NCBI GenBank assembly: GCA_043777755.1
Contig: JAYWHK010000254.1
Coordinates: 1 to 7,467, forward strand
Source: CANHEE01 sp043777755
GTDB taxonomy: Bacteria > Bacteroidota > Bacteroidia > Chitinophagales > Saprospiraceae
Length of the DNA stretch: 7,467 nt
Direction of reading: 5' to 3'
The notes beneath the pieces were generated by a model. That model worked only from the letters and a program-made list of their open reading frames with translations, ran no database searches and was not told the DNA's origin. A program made the translations under genes and the position numbers. The first letter of the stretch is position 1. Each line of letters starts with the position of its first letter. Below are positions 1 to 6,016 of the stretch, in pieces.

Positions 1-1
1 A

Positions 2-70
2 CTTTACTTGAAAAACTTAATAGCACAAAATATTGATTATCAAGTAATTATAAAATTTAATTCCGCTTAA
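2..70 (+). CDS. possible 3' end of an upstream gene (partial)
   Basis: Reading from base 2 gives 22 codons and then TAA at 68-70. The peptide (LYLKNLIAQNIDYQVIIKFN plus two residues) has a protein-like mix of residues, but it is too short to recognise. Its start lies outside the window. If real, it is codirectional with tsaB, and the double hairpin at 102-172 lies between the two genes. The other two forward frames close at bases 36 and 9. The call rests only on an open frame and composition, so it is weak. Confidence 0.3.
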   Translation, partial: LYLKNLIAQNIDYQVIIKFNSA

Positions 71-101
71 TAAAACCGTGCCGCTCAGTAGTGATAAAAT
101 T

Positions 102-172
102 CAGTGGTTCACTGTTTGTTTGGAATGGTTTGGGCTGGTTTATTCCAAACAAACCAAACCATTCCAAACAAA
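102..172. repeat. double hairpin upstream of tsaB (5-bp stem abutting a 19-bp perfect stem)
   Basis: A small hairpin, CAGTG (102-106) and CACTG (110-114) with loop GTT, directly abuts a large one. The large stem is TTTGTTTGGAATGGTTTGG (115-133) pairing perfectly with 154-172, with a 20-base loop. The right side holds a direct repeat of ATTCCAAACAAA (142-153 and 161-172), so the outer 12 bases of the left arm can pair with either copy and give two alternative stems. No T-run follows on the plus strand, so it is not a standard intrinsic terminator. It lies between a possible upstream stop (70) and the likely tsaB start (192). It could be an intergenic repeat of the REP type, an RNA-processing site or a leader structure. 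Confidence 0.8.
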
Positions 173-191
173 ATTAACAAAACAAACAATT

Positions 192-878
192 TTGCCTTAC
201 ATCCTACACATTGAAACAGCCACAGAAATTTGTTCGGTAGCCCTGAGCAAAGGCAACGTGTTACTCGCACACCAAGAAAGCGATGTTCCCAATCAGCACA
301 GTTCTCAATTGACTTTATTGATTCAAGCGGCAATGGCGCAAGCAAATGTTCCAATGTCTTCCCTATCAGCGGTTTCGCTGAGTAGCGGGCCAGGGTCTTA
401 CACATCATTGCGTGTAGGAACGTCCGTGGCGAAAGGAGTCTGTTACGCTTTGTCCATTCCGATGATTGGAATAGACACTTTGCAGAGCTTGGCTATAGGC
501 GCAAAAGAGGACATTCAAGACGAAGATGCTATTTACTGCCCGATGATAGATGCTCGCCGAATGGAGTGTTACACAGCCCTTTATGATAGTGTAGGAAACG
601 AACTTCGAGCAATGGAAGCCCGCATAATTGACGAGGCTTTTCGGGACGAACTTTTGGCATTAAATAAAAAAATAATATTATCTGGAAGCGGTGCTGAAAA
701 ATGTCGCACTTTTTTAGACCAAAATACATTTGTGTATTCAAAAACAGTTTGCAATTCTTTGAATATGTTAAATATTGCATATCAAAAATTTACACATTTT
801 ATTTTTGAAGATATTGCCTACTTCTCTCCTGAGTATTTAAAAGCTCCCAACATCACACAATCAAAAAAAGTATTATAA
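192..878 (+). CDS. tsaB: tRNA N6-threonylcarbamoyladenosine biosynthesis protein TsaB
   Basis: TsaB is a cytoplasmic partner of TsaD and TsaE in making t6A37 on ANN-decoding tRNAs. It belongs to the ASKHA/YgjD-YeaZ fold but is thought to be a structural partner rather than the catalytic subunit. Visible family marks, counted from the chosen start, are IETAT at 7-11, HSSQL at 36-40, the glycine-rich GPGSYTSLRVG at 66-76, DARRMECY at 120-127 and the terminal YFSPEYLKAP at 210-219. The length of 228 residues suits the family. The frame is open back to a GTG at 78, but those 38 extra codons run through the hairpin and have no counterpart in TsaB. I therefore place the start at TTG 192, whose product MPYILHIETAT aligns with the usual TsaB N-terminus. 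No strong ribosome site or terminator is seen. The next gene begins 159 bases downstream on the same strand. Confidence 0.93.
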   Translation: MPYILHIETATEICSVALSKGNVLLAHQESDVPNQHSSQLTLLIQAAMAQANVPMSSLSAVSLSSGPGSYTSLRVGTSVAKGVCYALSIPMIGIDTLQSLAIGAKEDIQDEDAIYCPMIDARRMECYTALYDSVGNELRAMEARIIDEAFRDELLALNKKIILSGSGAEKCRTFLDQNTFVYSKTVCNSLNMLNIAYQKFTHFIFEDIAYFSPEYLKAPNITQSKKVL

Positions 879-922
879 AAAATAATCTATCAAAAAAATT
901 TTTATTTTTAAAAAAAACGTTC

Positions 923-930
923 TATTTTTG
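923..930 (+). promoter_or_regulatory. possible -7 box upstream of arsR-like gene 1
   Basis: TATTTTTG fits the Bacteroidota -7 consensus TAnnTTTG. No TTG or TTTG lies 19-21 bases upstream, so only half of a promoter is visible. Transcription from here would give a leader of about 100 bases. In this AT-rich stretch a chance match is quite possible. Confidence 0.3.
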
Positions 931-982
931 GCTGATAATCGGTAACATACACTTTAATACATCAGGTAATATAATAAATTGG

Positions 983-999
983 CATAGTTTTTAGCTATG
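983..999. promoter_or_regulatory. small inverted repeat before arsR-like gene 1, candidate operator
   Basis: CATAG (983-987) and CTATG (995-999) are perfect inverted arms around TTTTTAG, ending 38 bases before the ATG. ArsR dimers bind short dyads near their own promoters, so autoregulation is plausible. The arms are only 5 bp, and no matching copy was found upstream of arsR-like gene 2. Confidence 0.25.
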
Positions 1000-1037
1000 T
1001 TAAGGTGTTATTTACTTAATCAAAATTTTAACATATT

Positions 1038-1373
1038 ATGAAGAAAAAGAACGAAACAATTGTATTGAAAAAAGGCAAAAAGGATATTGCCTTAGATTAC
1101 ATCGAGCTTCGCAAAGCCGTTTTGGTTTTACGTGCCGTAAATCACAAACTTCGCCAAAACATCATTGACATTTTAGATGAGGCAGAACGCATGACGGTTA
1201 CAGAATTGTACGTAAAATTGCGTTTGGAGCAGTCTGTTGCTTCTCAGCACTTGGCTATTTTACGTCGTTCTGGCGTAGTAATCACTGAGCGTCACGGCAA
1301 GTTTATTTATTATGCGTTGGACAAAGAAAGATTAAACCAGATTTCTCGTTTGGTAGAAGAACTTACAGTGTAA
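1038..1373 (+). CDS. ArsR-family winged-helix transcriptional regulator, non-metal-sensing type (paralogue 1)
   Basis: A 111-residue single-domain DNA-binding protein. After a very basic N-terminus (MKKKNETIVLKKGKKD), the core follows the ArsR fold: helix 2 near 34-48 (VNHKLRQNIIDILDE), helix 3 near 53-62, recognition helix near 66-78 (SVASQHLAILRRS), and a beta wing at 81-94 containing GKFIYYALD. The ELCVC-type motif of ArsR/SmtB metal sensors is absent and the protein has no cysteine. The His/Asp pairs of the alpha-5 zinc site are also not apparent in the last helix. It is therefore probably not a classical arsenic or zinc sensor, and its signal is unknown. The start is the ATG at 1038, preceded by an AT-rich leader with no Shine-Dalgarno. 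It stands alone, 159 bases after tsaB and 644 bases before its paralogue. In residues 58-95 it matches the paralogue at 24 of 38 positions. Confidence 0.88.
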   Translation: MKKKNETIVLKKGKKDIALDYIELRKAVLVLRAVNHKLRQNIIDILDEAERMTVTELYVKLRLEQSVASQHLAILRRSGVVITERHGKFIYYALDKERLNQISRLVEELTV

Positions 1374-1776
1374 GAAATTCTTATTTTAATTTTTTTAGAG
1401 AAAACGTCCTTAGAAAGTTAAAAGACAAAATCACAAAATTTCGATATAAAAGTTTGATGAAAGGAAGCTTCAAACGATTGTTTAGAAATTTAAAATTTTG
1501 ACTTTTAAATTTTAGTTTTTCAGATTCCCACTCCCGATAGTTTCATTTTTGATTAGGTTTATTTAAAAGACATTACGACTTAACAACACCGTAAGCGACT
1601 TTTCAACAAACAATGAGCTGTCCCATGAACATTAGAATTCCCTTTTTGTAGTATTTTAGATTTGGGCTATCCTAATGCTTTTAATTATTAAAATTATTTT
1701 TATATTAAAAAAATAATTATTGTAATTAAAGAAAATGAGTAAAGTATGCACTCAGTTACATAAATTTACCCTTTCT
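1374..1776. other. intergenic region without a recognisable gene
   Basis: No convincing coding frame is seen on either strand. AAATTTAAAA (1486-1495) and TTTTAAATTT (1503-1512) form a 10-bp A/T stem followed by a T-rich stretch, which could be a weak end for the arsR-like gene 1 transcript. GTTTGA (1452-1457) and TCAAAC (1470-1475) form a second small dyad. The stretch around 1515-1680 is less AT-rich and looks neither coding nor like a known RNA to me. Confidence 0.5.
1681..1729. repeat. AT-rich imperfect hairpin
   Basis: Bases 1681-1701 pair with 1709-1729 at 18 of 21 positions around a 7-base loop. The arms are almost entirely A and T, so chance contributes, but the length is unusual. It sits between the candidate -7 box at 1657 and the terminator at 1777. 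It could be part of a short RNA or a flexible DNA element. Confidence 0.5.
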
Positions 1777-1813
1777 AAAATGCTGCAAGCGTCTGACGTT
1801 GCAGCATTTTTTT
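1777..1813 (+). terminator. rho-independent terminator
   Basis: AAAATGCTGCAA (1777-1788) pairs perfectly with TTGCAGCATTTT (1799-1810). The inner bases CGT and ACG (1790-1792 and 1796-1798) can extend the stem, leaving G1789 bulged. Seven T's run through 1807-1813. On the other strand the stem is followed only by TTTTAG, so the terminator acts rightward. Confidence 0.88.
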
Positions 1814-1850
1814 GTGCCATATTGTAAGGAATAAAGCACAAAGTCTTATT

Positions 1851-1883
1851 TTTTGTATATTTACTACCATGTTTTGTATATTT
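1851..1883. promoter_or_regulatory. direct repeats TTTTGTATATTT, 21 bp apart
   Basis: TTTTGTATATTT occurs at 1851-1862 and again at 1872-1883, exactly 21 bp apart, or two turns of the helix. The second copy also lies in an inverted pair, GTTTTGT (1871-1877) and ACAAAAC (1889-1895). Two same-face sites upstream of a regulator gene suggest tandem dimer binding, possibly by one of the ArsR-like proteins. This is inference. The repeat lies about 135-165 bases before the arsR-like gene 2 start. Confidence 0.45.
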
Positions 1884-1939
1884 TTTCAACAAAACGAAAA
1901 AAAAAAGATATTTTATTTTTAAAAAATAAGAAAAACCTG

Positions 1940-1947
1940 CATATTTG
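1940..1947 (+). promoter_or_regulatory. possible -7 box for arsR-like gene 2
   Basis: CATATTTG matches TAnnTTTG at five of the six fixed positions. A T-run at 1916-1920 lies about 20 bases upstream in place of the usual TTTG. Use of this box would give a leader of roughly 60 bases that contains the three AACACACT repeats. Confidence 0.3.
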
Positions 1948-1964
1948 CATTTTAGAAAACTAAC

Positions 1965-2018
1965 AACACACTCAGTATTCAGTAATTAACACACTAAAAC
2001 AAAAACAGTAACACACTA
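1965..2018 (+). repeat. three AACACACT direct repeats in the arsR-like gene 2 leader
   Basis: AACACACT occurs at 1965-1972, 1988-1995 and 2010-2017, with spacings of 23 and 22 bases. The last two copies share the longer word TAACACACTA (1987-1996 and 2009-2018), and the final A is the first base of the ATG. CAGTA occurs just before each of these two longer copies. The even spacing of about two helical turns is typical of operator arrays. The C/A-rich, G-poor make-up also fits an unstructured leader that helps translation where no Shine-Dalgarno is used. Confidence 0.6.
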
Positions 2019-2359
2019 TGAGAAAGGTTAATAACCCGATTGATTCAGAGAAACTAAACCATTCTTCTGACCTTCTTAGAGCATTGGCGCATCCGCTCCG
2101 ATTGCAAATCTTAGAATTTATTGATAAAAACAAGGCTATCAATGTGAACAAAATCTACAACACATTGAAACTGGAACAGTCTATTACATCGCAGCATTTG
2201 CGTATTTTGCGTTCATCTGGCTTGGTGAACACGGTACGTGACGGAAAATTCATTCATTATGAAGTGGATTATACCAAAATTGATTTGGCGATGCAAGCGG
2301 TAGGCTCGTTCTTAACGCATCATCCAGTCGAACTGGAAGAAGAAGAAATTGAAGATTAA
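2018..2359 (+). CDS. ArsR-family winged-helix transcriptional regulator, non-metal-sensing type (paralogue 2)
   Basis: A 113-residue ArsR-fold regulator. LLRALAHPLRLQILEFI at 19-35 is the classic ArsR helix 2. The recognition helix lies near 55-67 (SITSQHLRILRSS), and the beta wing at 70-84 contains GKFIHYEVD. There is no cysteine, so the metal-sensing CxC motif is absent. Histidines occur near the end (HH at 101-102), but without partners I can assign to a metal site. The tail is strikingly acidic (VELEEEEIED, 104-113), unlike paralogue 1, which has a basic N-terminus. The ATG at 2018 directly follows the third AACACACT repeat. The gene is monocistronic: a terminator lies 644 to about 200 bases upstream of it in the intergenic region and another lies directly after it. 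The inducer and targets are unknown. The near-identical reading helices suggest that the two paralogues bind overlapping sites. Confidence 0.9.
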   Translation: MRKVNNPIDSEKLNHSSDLLRALAHPLRLQILEFIDKNKAINVNKIYNTLKLEQSITSQHLRILRSSGLVNTVRDGKFIHYEVDYTKIDLAMQAVGSFLTHHPVELEEEEIED

Positions 2360-2396
2360 AAAGCTAACATTCGTAATGTCTTTACGCACAAACACT

Positions 2397-2448
2397 ATAG
2401 CATAAAAAAAGCTGCAAAACACTCGTTTTGCAGCTTTTTTTATGCTAT
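2397..2448. terminator. bidirectional terminator with a 24-bp perfect stem
   Basis: Bases 2397-2420 pair perfectly with 2425-2448 around the loop ACTC. The core is AAAAAAAGCTGCAAAAC (2404-2420), so each strand shows a GC-containing stem followed by seven T's. It lies between convergent genes, 37 bases after the arsR-like gene 2 stop and 3 bases after the adhesin stop, and can end both transcripts. Confidence 0.95.
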
Positions 2449-2451
2449 TTT

Positions 2452-5400
2452 TTAATTTTTCTGTAAAATCAATTTACTCACTTTGCTTTCTATTCCGTCA
2501 CTGATATAAATAAAATAAATCCCATCGCTCCAATCTTTCATATCTACTCGAAGCGTATTTTCTTGCGGTGCTATGATTTGTTGTTTTATTTGACCTAACT
2601 CATTCATAATCAACACTTTTTCGCTTTTAAAAGGCAAATGAATAAAAGTCAAACCATTGCTTGGGTTGGGATAAATTTTGATTCTATCTTGTTCCAAATT
2701 TTTATTTACAAGTGTAGCTTTGTCATTTTTTTTATTTTTAGAAGAAACAATTATTCCTTTATTCAAAGTATTGGTTGTATCAAAAGTAATGATTTGCTCC
2801 AAAATAGTTTGATTACCACAAGAATCCACTGTTTTCCAATAACGAATCAATGCACCAACACCGTCGCAACCGCCTTTGATGGTTTGTTCAGAAAAGTTCA
2901 CTTCAAGTGTATCGTTGCGCCCCGTCAGCGTACATTCATCAACGGCTATAACATCGTCAGGCTCAATTGGCACTTCGTCGCCACATTTTATGGTCAAATC
3001 TTGTGGAACACCATAAATCATCGGTGGCGTTTGGTCAGTCATAAAAATCAATTGTTGATAAGTTGCAGTATTTCCACCATCGTCAGTTGCCGTCCAAGTT
3101 CTTTGAACGATAAAAGAGTTTTCACTACAAAACTCAAACATTTTTTCATCTTTAAAAGTCACCTCCACCAGAGTATCACAAATATTGGTTGCTTTCGGAT
3201 AAATAGGATTGTTTAACAATTCGAGTGCATCAGCTTGGCTGCACTCCAAATAAATTTCGCTTTCCATGCCGAGCGTATCTAATTTTGGTGGATTCACGTC
3301 ATAATGTGTCACTTTTAGGTGCTGAACAATCTTTTTTTGATTACCACAATCATCTTTTGCTATCCAAGTTCTTTCTATAAAATAGGGCGCAATTGGAGTA
3401 GTACCAACTGTAGTTTTTTCAACGTAAGTAATGTTTAATTTTGTGCTACAAACATCTGAAAACGTCAAATTGGCTTTTGCTGGAATCGTATCTGTACAAA
3501 AAACAGTAATATCAGCTGGCGTAAAATCTACACTTGGTGGCGTTGTATCTAATGTTGTGATGGTCTGCGTAACAACATTTTTGTTGCCACAAAGGTCTTC
3601 GGCTGTCCAAGTACGCAGAATTGTATGACCACAAGAATCAGTATTTGGCATCAAACCGTCTTCATAGATAATCTTAACTTGTTGTGTACAATCGTCGGTA
3701 GCCACAGGCGTTTGTACAGGTGCAAATTGACCACATTCTATGGTCATATTTGCAGGTACAGTTACAAAAGAAGGCATTTTAAGGTCAATTAAAGTAACCG
3801 TTTGACTAACAGTTTCTGAATTTCCACATTTATCTGTTGCTGTCCAAGTACGAATAATTTTATTTTTACAAGGATTAATAGGGTCGTTTATAATATTTTC
3901 TTTTAGGAAAATAGCAACATTTGCATCACAATTGTCAGTTGCCAAAACGTGTGGCAGAATTTGAGTCGTTGAGCAATCCGTTGTAAAATCTAAAGGAATA
4001 ACCGTAAAAACTGGTTTTTCATTGTCAATCATAGCAATTGTTTGTACTTTGCTTGTTGCATTTCCACAAGCATCGCTTACCGTCCAAGAGCGTTTGAAGT
4101 GCATATTACAGCCTACCAATTCTGTTTTTAAGGCAAAATTAATTTTTAAGTCTTTGTCACAATTATCGCTTGCTGTCAAAAAAGGTAAGGTCGGCAAAGT
4201 ATCCTTACAGCCAATCGTTACGTCAGCAACACTTTCTTTAAAAATAGGAGCTTGTGTATCTTTTACCAATACGTTTTGTGTAAAAGTAGCGGTATTGGCG
4301 CAATTGTCCGTTGCTTTAAAAGTACGAATGACCTGATAATTGTTCGGACAAGTTCCGTTTAATTTTTGAATACCAACGGTTACGACTATATCTTTATCAC
4401 AGTTATCTATTGCTTCCGCACGGATATTTATTTTTGCCAAATCTGTACATTCTACACTGATATTAGGCACTGCATTAAGAAAAACAGGAGCTTTGCTATC
4501 TTTTACAGTGATGGTTTGCGTCACCGTTTTTTTATTCAAACAATTGTCTGTTGCGCTCCACTCTCTGGTAAGTATATAATTTTCAGCACAAATACCAAGT
4601 TTCTTTTTTTCAATAAAAAATTGAAAAAGCAATGATGTACAATTGTCAGTAAAATTAAGTTTGGACACAGCAGTAGGGACTATTTGACTACATTCCAAGG
4701 TTAAATCAGCAGGAACGCCAGCAACAGTTGGTACAGTATTGTCTTTTAGATAAATATATTGTGTGTAATAAGCACGATTTCCACATTTGTCAATCGCTGT
4801 CCAAGACCTTTTGATGGTATAATTCCCTTCGCAATTTCCATTTATTTTAGTATTGCTTTGCATTAAAATAATATCGCTTGACTTGGTACAGTTATCTGTT
4901 ACTGTTGGAATAGAGGAAGGTACATTGGAACAAGAAGCAGTTATGTTAGGCGGCTTTATAGTAAAAATAGGAGCTTTGCTATCTTTCACAGTAATGTATT
5001 GCACTTTTGTGGTAACATTTCCACACAAATCAGAAGCCGTATATTCTCTTTTTATTTTGTAATCAAATTCGCATTTTCCAACAATTTTGGTGTCTTTCGT
5101 AGTGATTTTTGCACCATTGCCGCAAGCATCTTTTACGCTCACGTTGGCAAACGCAGGAATATTGCTACATTCAACGGTTGTGTTCGATGGCACACCAATT
5201 AGCAAAGGAGCTTTATTGTCAATGACAGTTATTTTTTGAGTGGTTTTGCTAACGCTTTTACAAGCATCGGTTACTGTCCATGTTCGATAAATGTATTTTG
5301 TGCAAGTTCCTTGAGCAATATCCTCAAAAAGAAAAGAAATACCACCTTGCGCTTCACAAACTGACTTTACAATGGGCTTTTGTGTAGGAATCGCAGCACC

Positions 5401-5547
5401 ACAACTTAGCGTAATGTCTTGAAGTGGCGTTAGCGTTAAAATAGTATTTTGCGCATTTATAGCGTTAAGTGCAAAGAAGAAAATTAGAAATGAGAACAAT
5501 AAGACAATATATTGTCTTTTGCCTTTGTAGAAGGAAATTTTTTGCAT
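2452..5547 (-). CDS. secreted HYR-like repeat adhesin with T9SS type A sorting domain
   Basis: A 1031-residue surface or secreted protein with no catalytic domain visible. Residues 1-32 are a Sec signal peptide: basic MQKISFYKGKRQ, then a hydrophobic core, ending AINA before Gln33. Residues 34-924 are eleven repeats of 78-88 residues. The consensus is APxF, VPxxxTVEC, TDNC, a third Cys near GxC, RTWTATDxCGN and TQTITVKD. The pattern resembles HYR/Ig-like repeats and normally has four Cys per copy. Copy 9 lacks Cys 3 and copy 10 lacks Cys 4. A Lys/Asn-rich linker (925-955) leads to a T9SS type A tail (956-1031) with IYPNPSNG, LGQ and DGIYFI, which directs export across the outer membrane and is usually cleaved. 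I chose the ATG at 5547. The frame is open to TTG 5649, but that TTG lies inside the -7 box TATCTTTG. The gene stands alone and ends at a strong terminator. Adhesion is inferred from family architecture. Confidence 0.92.
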   Translation of the reverse strand: MQKISFYKGKRQYIVLLFSFLIFFFALNAINAQNTILTLTPLQDITLSCGAAIPTQKPIVKSVCEAQGGISFLFEDIAQGTCTKYIYRTWTVTDACKSVSKTTQKITVIDNKAPLLIGVPSNTTVECSNIPAFANVSVKDACGNGAKITTKDTKIVGKCEFDYKIKREYTASDLCGNVTTKVQYITVKDSKAPIFTIKPPNITASCSNVPSSIPTVTDNCTKSSDIILMQSNTKINGNCEGNYTIKRSWTAIDKCGNRAYYTQYIYLKDNTVPTVAGVPADLTLECSQIVPTAVSKLNFTDNCTSLLFQFFIEKKKLGICAENYILTREWSATDNCLNKKTVTQTITVKDSKAPVFLNAVPNISVECTDLAKINIRAEAIDNCDKDIVVTVGIQKLNGTCPNNYQVIRTFKATDNCANTATFTQNVLVKDTQAPIFKESVADVTIGCKDTLPTLPFLTASDNCDKDLKINFALKTELVGCNMHFKRSWTVSDACGNATSKVQTIAMIDNEKPVFTVIPLDFTTDCSTTQILPHVLATDNCDANVAIFLKENIINDPINPCKNKIIRTWTATDKCGNSETVSQTVTLIDLKMPSFVTVPANMTIECGQFAPVQTPVATDDCTQQVKIIYEDGLMPNTDSCGHTILRTWTAEDLCGNKNVVTQTITTLDTTPPSVDFTPADITVFCTDTIPAKANLTFSDVCSTKLNITYVEKTTVGTTPIAPYFIERTWIAKDDCGNQKKIVQHLKVTHYDVNPPKLDTLGMESEIYLECSQADALELLNNPIYPKATNICDTLVEVTFKDEKMFEFCSENSFIVQRTWTATDDGGNTATYQQLIFMTDQTPPMIYGVPQDLTIKCGDEVPIEPDDVIAVDECTLTGRNDTLEVNFSEQTIKGGCDGVGALIRYWKTVDSCGNQTILEQIITFDTTNTLNKGIIVSSKNKKNDKATLVNKNLEQDRIKIYPNPSNGLTFIHLPFKSEKVLIMNELGQIKQQIIAPQENTLRVDMKDWSDGIYFIYISDGIESKVSKLILQKN
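2776..5448 (-). repeat. eleven tandem HYR-like repeat units inside the adhesin gene
   Basis: The coding repeats run from residue 34 to 924 of the 1031-residue protein. Unit boundaries are approximately residues 34, 112, 191, 271, 352, 432, 510, 590, 669, 752 and 840. The units are well diverged at residue level, and I see no near-identical DNA copies, so the array is old rather than recently expanded. Cysteines and the D-x-C-G-N turn are the best-kept positions. Confidence 0.85.
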
Positions 5548-5646
5548 TGTAAGTTTTGGTATTATATGATCACTCAGTTTTATTTTGATATTGTTTAATA
5601 TCGAAGATTCTTTGTGGAAAAGTGTGGCGTACAAGTTTTTACCTAA

Positions 5647-5654
5647 CAAAGATA
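5647..5654 (-). promoter_or_regulatory. -7 box of the adhesin gene
   Basis: The minus strand reads TATCTTTG, a perfect match to the Bacteroidota -7 element TAnnTTTG. A TTTT (5676 down to 5673) lies 18 bases upstream in place of TTTG, so the -33 element is weak. Transcription would start near 5640, leaving a leader of about 90 bases before the ATG at 5547. The box contains the TTG at 5649 and so rules it out as the start codon of this transcript. Confidence 0.65.
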
Positions 5655-5922
5655 AATTTATTTATTTTTATTAAAACAGTATTTTTTCATACTTTGTGAC
5701 ATCAATAAAACCAATTACTACATTTTAATTTTATTGAAAAAATTAATAAAAATCTAATTTTCAATGTCTTATAAAATATATTTTTTTTAATATTTATAAA
5801 ATAAAATGCAAATTGTGATTAATATGCAAACAACAAACAATATAATTTCATGTCTTTTTGATAGAATGATAGATGTATATACAAATGTTAAAAACATTAA
5901 CTATATTTTTTTGATAAAAAAC

Positions 5923-5953
5923 TTGACAGATAGATAAACTCATCTTATCTTTG
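5923..5953 (+). promoter_or_regulatory. promoter of the tlpA-lptC operon
   Basis: TTG (5923-5925, within TTGACA) is separated by 20 bases from TATCTTTG (5946-5953). This matches the Bacteroidota housekeeping promoter TTG-N19-21-TAnnTTTG in both boxes and spacing. Transcription should begin near 5960, giving a leader of about 115 bases to the ATG at 6074. Confidence 0.85.
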
Positions 5954-5976
5954 CATTAGTTTTTTGGGGTTAAGAG

Positions 5977-6016
5977 CCTTATGGGTTTCCGAATAGGAGC
6001 CCGTAAGGTTTTTTTT
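5977..6016 (+). terminator. terminator-like hairpin in the tlpA leader (attenuator or end of a short RNA)
   Basis: CCTTATGGGTTTCC (5977-5990) pairs with GGAGCCCGTAAGG (5996-6008), giving 13 bp with two G-U pairs and one bulged U around the loop GAATA. Eight T's follow (6009-6016). It lies between the operon promoter and the first start codon, so it would end most transcripts unless overcome. A GGGTT at 5967-5971 could pair with AGCCC (5998-6002) and compete with the terminator stem. A second small stem, TTTAGG/CCTAAA (6019-6024 and 6031-6036), follows. I recognise no known riboswitch class. Confidence 0.75.

Larger units (their letters stand above)
1657..1813 (+). ncRNA. candidate short non-coding RNA ending at a strong terminator
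   Basis: TAGATTTG at 1657-1664 fits the -7 consensus TAnnTTTG, and a strong terminator ends at 1813. A transcript of about 140 bases starting near 1671 would contain the AT-rich hairpin at 1681-1729, a short single-stranded stretch and the terminator. No TTTG element is found at the right distance upstream of the box. The terminator needs some transcript to end, and arsR-like gene 1 stops about 400 bases earlier. A short RNA is therefore one explanation and a long 3' UTR is the other. I do not recognise the sequence as 6S RNA, SRP RNA or another known family. Confidence 0.3.

Noticed and set aside
78..191. 38-residue N-terminal extension of TsaB from GTG 78
   Set aside because: It translates the inverted repeat and has no TsaB counterpart; TTG 192 gives the family N-terminus.
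109..780. Leftward reading frames opposite tsaB (109-408 and 529-780)
   Set aside because: They are antisense to a clearly recognised gene and show no domain of their own.
1374..1776. 6S RNA, tRNA or a degraded gene in the arsR intergenic region
   Set aside because: No cloverleaf, no 6S-like long closing stem and no interrupted coding frame could be traced by eye.
1735..1827. 30-codon reading frame starting at ATG 1735
   Set aside because: It runs through the terminator stem and has no recognisable feature; most likely chance.
2638..5202. Several rightward reading frames of 65-192 codons opposite the adhesin gene
   Set aside because: The minus-strand protein has a signal peptide, eleven repeats and a sorting domain. 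The rightward frames look like low-complexity shadows rich in Ile, Phe and Cys.
2776..5448. CRISPR-like array in the repetitive stretch
   Set aside because: The repetition is at protein level with a period of about 240 bases and diverged DNA; no short identical repeats with spacers.
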